Source: Nonlabens sp. Ci31
Lineage (GTDB): Bacteria > Bacteroidota > Bacteroidia > Flavobacteriales > Flavobacteriaceae
Assembly: GCF_012974865.1 (NCBI RefSeq)
Contig: NZ_CP043633.1
Location: forward strand, 1,240,001 to 1,304,000
Direction of reading: 5' to 3'
Length of the DNA stretch: 64,000 bases
The notes beneath the pieces are model-generated. The model was not told where the DNA came from, made no database searches, and saw only the letters and a list, made by a program, of their open reading frames with translations. A program made the translations under genes and the position numbers. How positions within the stretch are numbered: the stretch's first letter is position 1; the number at the start of each line of letters is the position of its first letter. Positions 18,958 to 27,387 of the stretch are shown piece by piece.

Positions 18958-21573
18958 GCCACTAAATCAAAGAAGGTAACTCCTTTAATGCAGCAATACA
19001 ATAAGATCAAGACCAAGTATCCTGATGCCTTGTTGTTGTTTAGAGTGGGCGATTTTTATGAAACCTTCGGTGAAGACGCTATTAAAACAGCGCGCATTCT
19101 CAATATTGTATTGACCAGCCGTAACAATGGCGGTGATCATGTAGAACTAGCTGGATTTCCACATCATTCCTTAAACAATTACTTGCCTAAGCTGGTAAAA
19201 GCAGGGGAACGCGTTGCCATTTGTGATCAATTAGAAGACCCTAAACAGACTAAAAATATTGTAAAACGCGGGGTAACCGAGTTGATTACGCCAGGAGTTT
19301 CTCTCAACGATGAGGTGCTCAGTTCCAAAACAAATAATTTTCTAGCCGCACTTTCTGTCAACAGGAATGTATATGGAGTGGCGTTTTTAGATATTTCCAC
19401 CGGTGAGTTTTTAGTTTCTCAAGGCTCTAAAGAAGAAGTAGATAAGTTATTGCAAAATTTTAACCCCAGTGAACTTTTAGTAACTCGTAGCGATAAAAAG
19501 ACACTGGCAATGGAGTTCCCATACGATTTGCCTTTCTTCCATTTGGACGATTGGGTATTTCAAATCGACTTTGCCACAGAGTCGCTTCTCAAGCATTTTA
19601 AAGTCAATTCATTAAAAGGGTTTGGAGTAGAAAAGTTGGATCAGGCGCTTATTTCGGCAGGTTCGATTTTACATTATCTGGAAGAGACCCAACACGATAA
19701 ATTGGATCACGTCTCTAACATTTCCCGTATTGAAGATGATAATTTTGTGTGGATGGATCGTTTTACCGTCCGCAATCTAGAATTATACACCCCATTAAGT
19801 CAAGGAGCGGTCACTTTAATTGACGTTATTGATCAAACCACTACGGCTATGGGTGGGCGCATGCTCAAACGCTGGATGGCATTTCCATTAAAAGATGCAG
19901 CTCAAATTAAAAAGCGGCATGACGTGGTGGAGTTTTTTACCAACTCACAAGAACAACAAGAAGACATCAGGTCCTACCTCAAACGCATGAGCGATTTGGA
20001 GCGATTGATTTCAAAAGTAGCCGTAGGTAAAATTTGCCCTAGAGAAGTCGTACAGCTTAAAAACAGTCTAGAAGCTATTATTCCCGTAAAAGAAAAAGCA
20101 CTGGCTTCAGATAACAAAGCTTTGAATATTATAGGAGAAAGCTTGAATCCTTGTACGCACTTAATAGACCTGTTCAAACAAGCTATTGACGAGCAAGCAC
20201 CTGTAAATATTTTAAAAGGGAACACCATTGCTCCTGGATATCATTCAGAATTAGATGAGTTAAGAGGCTTGGCAACTTCAGGAAAGGATTACCTGGATAA
20301 GATGCTTGCTAGACATGTAGAAGAAACGGGTATCAGCAGTTTGAAGATATCTAGTAACAATGTATTCGGTTATTATATAGAAGTACGAAATACGCATAAA
20401 GATAAAGTTCCAGCAGAATGGACGAGAAAGCAAACTTTAGTCAATGCAGAGCGTTACATCACAGAAGAACTCAAAGAATACGAAGGCAAAATATTAGGTG
20501 CTGAGGACCGCATCAACGCTTTACAACAAGAACTTTTTGATAGCATAGTTCGGGAGATTATGCCCTCTATTAAAACCATTCAGAACAACTCCCAGTTAAT
20601 AGGGCAGTTGGATTGCTTGATTTCTTTTGCCTCTCATGCGGTGAAGTCTAACTACATCAGGCCAGAATTATTAGACAACGACGAGTTAATCATCAAAAAC
20701 GGTCGCCATCCAGTCATAGAAAAAATGCTTCCAGCAGACCTGCCCTACATTCCTAACGATGTACAGCTCGATCGAGACAGCCAGCAAATCATCATGATTA
20801 CGGGTCCTAACATGAGTGGTAAAAGCGCCATTTTAAGACAGACAGCACTGATTGTTCTTTTAGCACAAATAGGAAGTTTTGTCCCTGCCGAAGAGGTAAA
20901 GATGGGAATTGTAGATAAAATATTTACAAGGGTAGGCGCAAGCGATAACATTTCTCAGGGGGAATCTACTTTTATGACAGAGATGAATGAAAGTGCGAGT
21001 ATTTTAAATAATCTCAGTGAGAAAAGTTTGGTACTGCTCGACGAAATAGGTCGTGGAACAAGTACTTATGATGGTATTTCTATTGCATGGGCCATAACCG
21101 AATATTTACACGAGCACCCTTCCAGTCCCAAAACCTTATTTGCTACGCATTACCACGAGCTCAACGAAATGACCTCGCAATTTGACCGCATTAAAAACTT
21201 TAATGTAGAAGTGAAAGAATTAAAAGATAAGGTGCTCTTCATGCGCAAGCTAGTTCCTGGGGGTAGTCATCACAGTTTTGGGATTCACGTGGCAAAAATG
21301 GCCGGAATGCCACAGCAGGTGATCTCAAAAGCAAATAAAATACTTAAAAGGCTGGAAAAGAGTCATAAGCAAGAGGATTCTAAAGAAGCTATAAAAGCCA
21401 TTCAGGAAGAAGAAATGCAATTGAGTTTTTTCAACTTAGACGATCCATTGTTAGAAAATATCAAACAAGAAATTTTACAGGTGGATATAAATACCTTAAC
21501 ACCAGTAGAGGCTTTGATGAAATTAAACGAAATCAAACGCATGTTGGTAAAAAAAGAGAAAGCATCCTCATAA
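18955..21573 (+). CDS. mutS: DNA mismatch repair protein MutS
   Basis: 872 residues. The mismatch-recognition motif is in GDFYETFGEDA near residue 26. There is a central lever/clamp region, then the ATPase with Walker A GPNMSGKSAIL, Walker B LVLLDEIGRGTSTYDG and the following ATHYHEL. It binds mispaired bases and recruits MutL. The start is a TTG (18955), chosen because the conserved leader KKVTPLMQQYN sits before the next Met at 18988. Length is normal. Confidence 0.95.
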   Translation: MATKSKKVTPLMQQYNKIKTKYPDALLLFRVGDFYETFGEDAIKTARILNIVLTSRNNGGDHVELAGFPHHSLNNYLPKLVKAGERVAICDQLEDPKQTKNIVKRGVTELITPGVSLNDEVLSSKTNNFLAALSVNRNVYGVAFLDISTGEFLVSQGSKEEVDKLLQNFNPSELLVTRSDKKTLAMEFPYDLPFFHLDDWVFQIDFATESLLKHFKVNSLKGFGVEKLDQALISAGSILHYLEETQHDKLDHVSNISRIEDDNFVWMDRFTVRNLELYTPLSQGAVTLIDVIDQTTTAMGGRMLKRWMAFPLKDAAQIKKRHDVVEFFTNSQEQQEDIRSYLKRMSDLERLISKVAVGKICPREVVQLKNSLEAIIPVKEKALASDNKALNIIGESLNPCTHLIDLFKQAIDEQAPVNILKGNTIAPGYHSELDELRGLATSGKDYLDKMLARHVEETGISSLKISSNNVFGYYIEVRNTHKDKVPAEWTRKQTLVNAERYITEELKEYEGKILGAEDRINALQQELFDSIVREIMPSIKTIQNNSQLIGQLDCLISFASHAVKSNYIRPELLDNDELIIKNGRHPVIEKMLPADLPYIPNDVQLDRDSQQIIMITGPNMSGKSAILRQTALIVLLAQIGSFVPAEEVKMGIVDKIFTRVGASDNISQGESTFMTEMNESASILNNLSEKSLVLLDEIGRGTSTYDGISIAWAITEYLHEHPSSPKTLFATHYHELNEMTSQFDRIKNFNVEVKELKDKVLFMRKLVPGGSHHSFGIHVAKMAGMPQQVISKANKILKRLEKSHKQEDSKEAIKAIQEEEMQLSFFNLDDPLLENIKQEILQVDINTLTPVEALMKLNEIKRMLVKKEKASS

Positions 21574-21654
21574 TTTTTCATTTTTTCCTTTGCAGTATAA
21601 GGAAAGTTGTTAAATTTGCAACCGCTTTGAAAAGTTGTATACTTTTTAAATTTT

Positions 21655-21726
21655 GCGAAAGTAGCTCAGGGGTAGAGCATCACCTTGCCAAGGTGGGGGT
21701 CGCGAGTTCAAATCTCGTCTTTCGCT
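21655..21726 (+). tRNA. tRNA-Gly (GCC)
   Basis: 72 nt cloverleaf. The acceptor GCGAAAG pairs with CTTTCGC, the D arm is GCTCAGGGGTAGAGC, the anticodon loop TTGCCAA gives GCC, and the T arm contains GTTCAAATC. The CCA end is not encoded. Confidence 0.95.
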
Positions 21727-21783
21727 CTAAAATTTGTTCTTAAATGGATTTTACAGTACCAATGATGTGTCGCTGACACAATC

Positions 21784-21869
21784 GCTCGAGTGGTGGAATT
21801 GGTAGACACGTTGGACTTAAAATCCAATGGGTAGTAATGCCCGTACGGGTTCAAGTCCCGTCTCGAGTA
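21784..21869 (+). tRNA. tRNA-Leu (UAA)
   Basis: 86 nt with a long variable arm (GGGTAGTAATGCCC). The anticodon loop CTTAAAA gives TAA, the T arm is GGGTTCAAGTCCC, and the acceptor GCTCGAG pairs with CTCGAGT using one G-T pair. CCA is not encoded. Confidence 0.95.
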
Positions 21870-21872
21870 CTG

Positions 21873-21909
21873 AAACCTCTTGTAATCTGTTGATTATAAG
21901 GGGTTTTTT
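21873..21909 (+). terminator. Terminator after tRNA-Leu
   Basis: 14-bp stem with three G-U pairs (21873-21886 with 21893-21906), a 6-nt loop and a run of six T starting at 21904. Confidence 0.85.
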
Positions 21910-22104
21910 AATTAAAACAGGTTGTATTCCCCGTATATTCCCCGTAATGGTCTGAAAACTTTAATAAATCTTACTTTTACCGTCACCAAAATAATCTTAA
22001 CCCTTAACTGTGATCTAACCGGTACCTTTGATATAGTCTTGACATTATTTTGCATTTGTAAAAAAAGATAATTATAATTGATAGTTTTAACTAAAAGTTT
22101 TTAA

Positions 22105-22758
22105 ATGAAGTATTTAATATTATTTGTTTTCATGTCATCAATTAGTATTGCTCAAAATAATAGATACTTAGAGCGTAAGGGATTAAGATTAAATAAAGCC
22201 GAAAGGGAAGCGATGCTAAAGGCACAAAAAGAAGGTCGTACCTCAATAGTTTCCGATAGTATTTATAAGGCTTCTTTTGGTAATATATCAGGCGTTTATG
22301 ACTTTGAAAGCGATAATGTACAACAAGGTTTTGGCTTCAATCAAAAAATAAATTATCAAGTAATCAATGAGTTAGAAAATATCACTAAAGAAACTGTTTA
22401 TAAAAACGTTCTTTTATTTATTACACAAAATAAAGCAAAGATTCTTTTTAAAGATTCTAGTAAAATTACTTATGAAATTAAAAAAATTGACTTCTTCAAA
22501 GTAGATACCGACATACTTACCAATACAACGTATGATTTGGACTTGTTAGTTACTTATGATTTTAAAGATAAAAAAATAAGAACCACCTACGAAAAAATTG
22601 AACTAAATAAAAACTCAAATCAAAATATAATAATAGATAACTACTTTTTTGAAAGAGGTGATTATATAAGTAATCAAAATACAAAATACGACGGTTTGGT
22701 TTTTAAACTATTAGATGTTATGAACTCTAATTTAAAACAAGTTTTTTCCGACTGGTAG
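22105..22758 (+). CDS. Exported protein of unknown function
   Basis: 217 residues with a typical signal peptide (MKYLILFVFMSSISIAQ). The mature part is charged and Asn/Lys/Asp-rich without a motif I recognise. It stands alone in AT-rich DNA after tRNA-Leu, which together with the toxin-antitoxin pair downstream suggests an accessory patch. The 195 nt before it (21910-22104) show nothing. Confidence 0.55.
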   Translation: MKYLILFVFMSSISIAQNNRYLERKGLRLNKAEREAMLKAQKEGRTSIVSDSIYKASFGNISGVYDFESDNVQQGFGFNQKINYQVINELENITKETVYKNVLLFITQNKAKILFKDSSKITYEIKKIDFFKVDTDILTNTTYDLDLLVTYDFKDKKIRTTYEKIELNKNSNQNIIIDNYFFERGDYISNQNTKYDGLVFKLLDVMNSNLKQVFSDW

Positions 22759-23145
22759 ACTTCTTTTAAATACCAAAGATTAATCAAACCCTTGATGTAA
22801 TCTTGATATTACCCTCACCCTAATATCAATACTGTAACCTTACTATTATTCTTGCTATAACCATCACCGTAATATTACCGTTCCCTTTAGCATTAGGTTA
22901 AGATTATATGATGCCTTTAATGTTGCTATACTTATCTAGGATGCTGCCAGTCCTAAATGATCTTAGTCCTACGATCTTATTTTCTGTATTATTAACTCGT
23001 ACAAGGTCATAAACATTTTACGATAGGTCTGTGAATCCAGCAAACTGCAAAGAAAACACAATTTATAATTCGTTTTTATTTCGACTACTTATAGTTTTTT
23101 TTTGAGTTTTTTACGTTTTACGTATTATAGTAAAAAAGTAATTAG

Positions 23146-23352
23146 CCCACATTTAGTTTAGCCCCCAATAAGTTCGGAGTGATATTTAGAAACAACAGAT
23201 TCACTTCAAAGAGTGGAATACCGGGACCAACCGCTGCTAGGTTTACTAGAATATTATTAGACAAAGAATTATTAAGGACATTAGAAGAATCTTCAGGTAG
23301 AAGGCCAGCTCTTTATGCTTTTGAACCATTATTGCAACTAGCTCGAGTATAA
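23146..23352 (+). pseudogene. Remnant of a protein C-terminus, possibly Fic family
   Basis: An open frame of 68 codons with no usable start, bounded upstream by stops, reads ...PGPTAARFTRILLDKELL and ends GRRPALYAFEPLLQLARV. Its protein-like composition and the winged-helix-like end resemble the C-terminal domain of some Fic proteins. That identification is a guess. The rest of 22759-23595 holds no gene; 22790-22905 is a low-complexity stretch with reiterated ATTACC-type words. Confidence 0.35.
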
Positions 23353-23595
23353 AAACTACCTACAACAATGTAAAAAACAGTTCAAAAAGTGCTTAAATGA
23401 AAGGTCTGTGTCTATTTGCCAAATCGGCAAATTTTTAATTTGGCTTATTCAGAAAACAGTAATAAGAAAATTGGATATATGCTTAATCCAAAGGACTGTT
23501 CCTTTTAACTCCTTACTAACCATAGCCGAGACGTTAACTGTAATTTTAAAATAACAACTAAAAGTAAATGTTCAAGTTAACTTTTTTTATTTTTT

Positions 23596-23645
23596 GTAAA
23601 CATATATATTGACTTATTAGTATATTTGTAAATATATAAGTTTAC
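23596..23645 (+). promoter_or_regulatory. Operator-like inverted repeat with promoter box upstream of the TA pair
   Basis: A 14-bp inverted repeat with one mismatch (23596-23609 and 23632-23645) brackets TATATTTG (23621-23628), a match to the TAnnTTTG -7 element. A promoter inside an inverted repeat just upstream of a helix-turn-helix antitoxin gene is the usual layout for autorepression. Confidence 0.6.
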
Positions 23646-23682
23646 ATATCTAAATTTTTGGAAACTTAAAGATTTACAAAAA

Positions 23683-24144
23683 ATGAGAAACAAGCGGAAA
23701 CTTTTAATTGAGCAATTGGAGCAAAAGCTACAACCATTCTCTCCAACTAGAAAAGTCTTGGTCCCTGAACGTGGATGGACCAACACCATTCGTACAACGC
23801 TACATATGACAATGGCCCAACTTGGGGCCAAACTAAATATCACAAGACAAGGAGTGAAAAGAATTGAGGAAAGCGAAGCTAATGGCACGATAACACTCAA
23901 TTCCTTAAAGGGTGTAGCCAATGCAATGGATTTAAAATTGGTATATGCACTAGTCCCAAAACACGGGACCATTAACGATTTAATACAAATAAAAGCAGAA
24001 AAGCTTGCTCAAAAAATAGTGTTGCGGACCAATCAAAATATGAAACTAGAAGACCAAGGAATTGGAGATGAAAAAATAGCCAAAACTATAAAGGAACTCG
24101 CTAGTGAAATAAAACGAGAGATGAGAAAGTCACTATGGGATTAG
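23683..24144 (+). CDS. Mobile mystery protein A, HTH antitoxin-like regulator
   Basis: 153 residues. An XRE-type helix-turn-helix lies near residues 39-75 (MTMAQLGAKLNITRQGVKRI). The N-terminal RKLLIEQLEQKLQPF and the overall layout match the 'mobile mystery protein A' family, which is always paired with protein B. The likely role is to repress the operon and neutralise or regulate the Fic partner. It overlaps the next gene by 10 nt. Confidence 0.88.
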   Translation: MRNKRKLLIEQLEQKLQPFSPTRKVLVPERGWTNTIRTTLHMTMAQLGAKLNITRQGVKRIEESEANGTITLNSLKGVANAMDLKLVYALVPKHGTINDLIQIKAEKLAQKIVLRTNQNMKLEDQGIGDEKIAKTIKELASEIKREMRKSLWD

Positions 24145-24731
24145 AATTCAATTATAAGTATGGGCAAACAGCATTAGACGCAGAAGAAAAGGAAGGTCTT
24201 AAAATATACTCAATTACTACTCAAGGAGAGTTGGATGAATTTGAGCAATTGAATATTGAAAAAGCAGTTGAATGGACTATTCACTCAAAATTCAAACCTG
24301 AACATATTTTGACAGAAAAGTTTATTAAAGACTTGCACAAAAGAATGTACGGTGATGTATGGAAATGGGCAGGTGAATTTAGGAGAACTGAAAAAAACAT
24401 AGGAGTCCAGTGGACACAAATTGGAATTGAATTGAAAAATTTACTTGACGACACAAAGTATTGGATTGAAAACAAAACCTATTTACCAGAAGAAGTTGCT
24501 ATTAGATTTAAACATCGAATAGTATCTATTCATTGTTTTCCTAATGGAAATGGAAGACATTCAAGAATGATGGGGGACATCATAATTGAATCCATATTTG
24601 GGAAAGAAGTATTCTCGTGGCATCAATCAAATATGGTTAAAGTTAACGAAACAAGAAAAGAGTATATTAAAGCTTTAAAAAAAGTTGACGATGGAAACCT
24701 TGCACCATTAATTAAATTTGCAAAAAACTAA
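24135..24731 (+). CDS. Mobile mystery protein B, Fic/DOC-domain protein
   Basis: 198 residues. The Fic signature HCFPNGNGRHSR lies near residues 133-144, with the catalytic His and the anion-binding GNGR. Upstream KRMYGDVWKWAGEFR and the later YIKALKKVDDGNLAPLI are typical of Fic and mobile mystery protein B. Fic domains transfer AMP or similar groups to target proteins; this one is the probable toxin of the pair. No inhibitory alpha-helix motif was noticed in the protein itself, so protein A may supply control. Confidence 0.88.
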   Translation: MGLEFNYKYGQTALDAEEKEGLKIYSITTQGELDEFEQLNIEKAVEWTIHSKFKPEHILTEKFIKDLHKRMYGDVWKWAGEFRRTEKNIGVQWTQIGIELKNLLDDTKYWIENKTYLPEEVAIRFKHRIVSIHCFPNGNGRHSRMMGDIIIESIFGKEVFSWHQSNMVKVNETRKEYIKALKKVDDGNLAPLIKFAKN

Positions 24732-24875
24732 ACCTAACAATGGCTATAAGTAATTGCTTGTATCTATTTTTTCTTAAGCCTTAATAAATAAACAAGGCCA
24801 AACTCGAGGGAGTGATTTTAATCGAAGAAAATTAAAAGGAAGAGTACATAATGTAACTTAAAGTACGTTTTACCA

Positions 24876-24930
24876 CAAAGAACTGAGGTAAAACCAACTC
24901 TTTTCTTCATTCATTTGATACAAACACTAC
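24876..24930 (-). mobile_element. Scar resembling the right end of the IS110-family element at 52.9 kb
   Basis: The stretch ACAAAGAACTGAGGTAAAA and the following TTTTCTTCATTCATTTGA align with the reverse complement of 52925-52976, the 3' end region of the IS110-family copy. There are 19 identical bases, then about 80 percent identity. No transposase sequence accompanies it. The rest of 24732-25001 shows nothing else. Confidence 0.5.
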
Positions 24931-25001
24931 AGGCTGTAGTAATTATTTAGCTAGCACTTATTTTCGTTTACAGTTTTAATGTCCCTAGATCAATTAAAAA
25001 A

Positions 25002-26699
25002 TCACCCAGGAATAGCAGCAATCAACTTCTTGGTATACGCACTCTGCGGATTTGCATACAAGGCATCGGCTTCGTTTTTTTCTTCTATTTTTCCCTGGTT
25101 CATGACGATGACCTGATCGCAGAAGTATTTGACCACCGCCAGGTCATGAGAGATAAATAAGTAAGAGAATCCAAAATCTTCTTTGAATTCGTTAAGCAAA
25201 TTCAATACTTGTGCCTGCACAGAAATGTCTAAGGCACTGACGCTTTCATCACAAACGATGAGCTTGGGTTCTAAAGCAACAGTTCTGGCGATACCTATAC
25301 GTTGTCGTTGCCCACCACTAAATTCATGCGGGTACCTGTTGTAGTGTTCTTCTGTAAGTCCAACGCGTTTTAATAAATGCAGCACTTTTTCCTTTCTATC
25401 GGCCTTATCGGTGCCTATACCATGCCATTGCATAGGCTCTATAATTGCTTGTCCCACCGTAAGTCGCGGATTCAAAGAAGCAAAAGGGTCTTGAAAGATG
25501 ATTTGGATTTCCTTTCTCAATTTTTGCATGGCCTCCCCTTTCAAATGGGTAATATCTTGACCGCGATATATAATTGTACCGCTGCTCACGTCCTTCAATC
25601 GCAAAATTAGATTTCCTAAGGTGCTTTTTCCACAACCACTTTCTCCTACTAGACCGAGACTTTCGCCTGGATAAATGTCAAAACTCACTCCATCTACAGC
25701 CCTGAAATATTCTTGCTTAGCGAACAGCTTTTTTTGTAAAGGAAAATCTTTAACCAGATCCATCACTTGCAGCAAAGGAGTACGGTTGTAAATTTCCTGA
25801 TGTAGTTCTTTACGTTGTTCTGTAGTTACTAACTCGTCAGAAACGGTTTGTGCCACAAAATCACTGATGGTGGGTAAGTTGCGCAGCCGCGTTGTGGTAC
25901 TCGGTCGGGAAGCAATCAGCGCTCTTGTATAGGCTTCTTTTGGGTGTTCAAAAATGTCATTTGCCGCTCCTTGCTCTACAATTCGGCCTTGATACATCAC
26001 TATGATCCTGTCGGCTATGGAGTGGACTAAGGAAAGATCATGAGAGATAAAAAGAATGCTCATGCCGTATTCCTTTTGGAGCGCTTTAAGCAGCAGTATA
26101 ATTTCTTTTTGGACCGTTACGTCAAGTGCGGTTGTAGGCTCGTCTGCAATGAGTAATATGGGTTTACAAGCTATTGCCATGGCAATCATGACGCGTTGCA
26201 TCTGTCCGCCACTGATCTCATGAGGAAATTTTGAAAAGGTAATTTGGGGTGTAGGAAGTTTTACTTTTTCAAAAAGCTGCAGGACTTCTTTTTGAGCAGC
26301 AGCAGCGCTCATTTTTTGATGTTGTAGCAGTACTTCTGCCACTTGATTTCCACAAGAGATGGTAGGATTGAGGGAACTCATAGGTTCTTGGAAGATCATG
26401 CTGATCTCGCTTCCGCGAAAGCGGGACCATTCTCCATCTTCTAATTGCAACAAATCGGTTCCTTGCAAGGAGAGTTCGCGAGCCGTTATCTGTGCGGTTG
26501 CAGAAGGCAAGAGTCCCATTAGCGCCTTGCTGGTAACGGACTTACCACTTCCAGATTCTCCTACCACAGCAAGAATCTCGTTTTTGTAAATGTTAAATCC
26601 GATGTCGTGCAAGACTTGAACGCGCTGTTTCCCATTAGAAAAACTAACGTTGAGGGCTCTTATAGAGGCTATGGTGTTATTTGGAGATGATTTGCTCAT
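25002..26699 (-). CDS. Dipeptide/oligopeptide-type ABC transporter, fused double ATPase
   Basis: 565 residues with two full nucleotide-binding domains. The first has [16 protein letters not shown] and [12 protein letters not shown]; the second has [18 protein letters not shown] and [12 protein letters not shown]. Both end with FISHD switch histidines. Each is followed by the oligopeptide-transporter C-terminal extension ([28 protein letters not shown]). This is the DppD-DppF fusion type (as in YejF or GsiA). No permease or binding protein is nearby, so the substrate is unknown. It overlaps the exonuclease gene by 23 nt. A near-copy of the palindromic repeat codes the SRFRGSEI segment. Confidence 0.9.
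   Translation of the reverse strand: MSKSSPNNTIASIRALNVSFSNGKQRVQVLHDIGFNIYKNEILAVVGESGSGKSVTSKALMGLLPSATAQITARELSLQGTDLLQLEDGEWSRFRGSEISMIFQEPMSSLNPTISCGNQVAEVLLQHQKMSAAAAQKEVLQLFEKVKLPTPQITFSKFPHEISGGQMQRVMIAMAIACKPILLIADEPTTALDVTVQKEIILLLKALQKEYGMSILFISHDLSLVHSIADRIIVMYQGRIVEQGAANDIFEHPKEAYTRALIASRPSTTTRLRNLPTISDFVAQTVSDELVTTEQRKELHQEIYNRTPLLQVMDLVKDFPLQKKLFAKQEYFRAVDGVSFDIYPGESLGLVGESGCGKSTLGNLILRLKDVSSGTIIYRGQDITHLKGEAMQKLRKEIQIIFQDPFASLNPRLTVGQAIIEPMQWHGIGTDKADRKEKVLHLLKRVGLTEEHYNRYPHEFSGGQRQRIGIARTVALEPKLIVCDESVSALDISVQAQVLNLLNEFKEDFGFSYLFISHDLAVVKYFCDQVIVMNQGKIEEKNEADALYANPQSAYTKKLIAAIPG
26408..26423. repeat. Palindromic repeat near-copy inside the ABC ATPase gene
   Basis: CGCTTCCGCGAAAGCG, one mismatch from the palindrome. 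On the minus strand it is read as Arg-Phe-Arg-Gly-Ser, a different frame from the FAKA copies. Confidence 0.6.
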
Positions 26700-27387
26700 C
26701 TGTGAGTATCGATTCTTTGCGTAATTTAAGTATGATTTGTGCGACAGCCACTACGTCTTTTTCACAATAGGTAGCAATGCGTTTTATGTCGTGTTCTTGG
26801 TAATACACATCTCTAACTTGTGAGCCATCGATGTCGTCTTTAGGCGAGGGAATTCCCAATATACGGGTCAATAATTTAAGGCTGGTATAATGTTTATAGT
26901 CACCAAATTTCCATAGTTCTAACGTATCAAGATGTGGAACTTCCCAAGGTTTCTTACCAAAAAGATTCAGTTTTGAAGGGATCTCTATTCCTAAAATCAC
27001 CATTCTTCTAGCGATATAAGGAAAGTCAAATTCTTTACCATTATGAGCACACATCAAATGATTTCTTCCTGAAAAATGCTCGTTGAGTAAGTTGGCAAAC
27101 TCTTCTAACAACACTTTTTCTTCTCCCACAAAGCTGCGGGTTCTAAATTGCTGACCATCGCGATGGACAAAATAGCCAACAGAAATACAGATGATCTTAC
27201 CAAACTCTGCCCAGATACCGGCACGATCATAAAATTCTGCTGGGGTGAATTCTTCCTTGCGCTGGTATTTTGTCTTATCAGCATACAATTGCTGGTCGAT
27301 TTCTTCCAACTGTTCAAAACGCTCCTGTAACGGCACGGTTTCTATATCAAGAAACAAGATGTTTGCTAAGGAGAGTTTAGAAATCAT
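26677..27387 (-). CDS. PolB-type 3'-5' exonuclease domain protein
   Basis: 236 residues. It is a DnaQ-like exonuclease with ExoI LFLDIETVP, ExoII region CAHNGKEFDFPYIARR and ExoIII region YCEKDVVAVAQ, matching the stand-alone 'predicted 3'-5' exonuclease related to PolB' family. Its DNA or RNA substrate is not known. It is in a tight minus-strand run: the start codon touches the PBP1A stop, and it overlaps the ABC gene. Confidence 0.85.
   Translation of the reverse strand: MISKLSLANILFLDIETVPLQERFEQLEEIDQQLYADKTKYQRKEEFTPAEFYDRAGIWAEFGKIICISVGYFVHRDGQQFRTRSFVGEEKVLLEEFANLLNEHFSGRNHLMCAHNGKEFDFPYIARRMVILGIEIPSKLNLFGKKPWEVPHLDTLELWKFGDYKHYTSLKLLTRILGIPSPKDDIDGSQVRDVYYQEHDIKRIATYCEKDVVAVAQIILKLRKESILTDEQIISK

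Noticed and set aside
22790..22905. Reiterated ATTACC/TAATATC words that look like a degenerate repeat array
   Set aside because: No fixed period or unit could be drawn; it is more likely low-complexity AT-rich DNA.
23146..23352. Calling this an intact small gene
   Set aside because: No start codon follows the last upstream stop, and the sequence resembles only the end of a larger protein.
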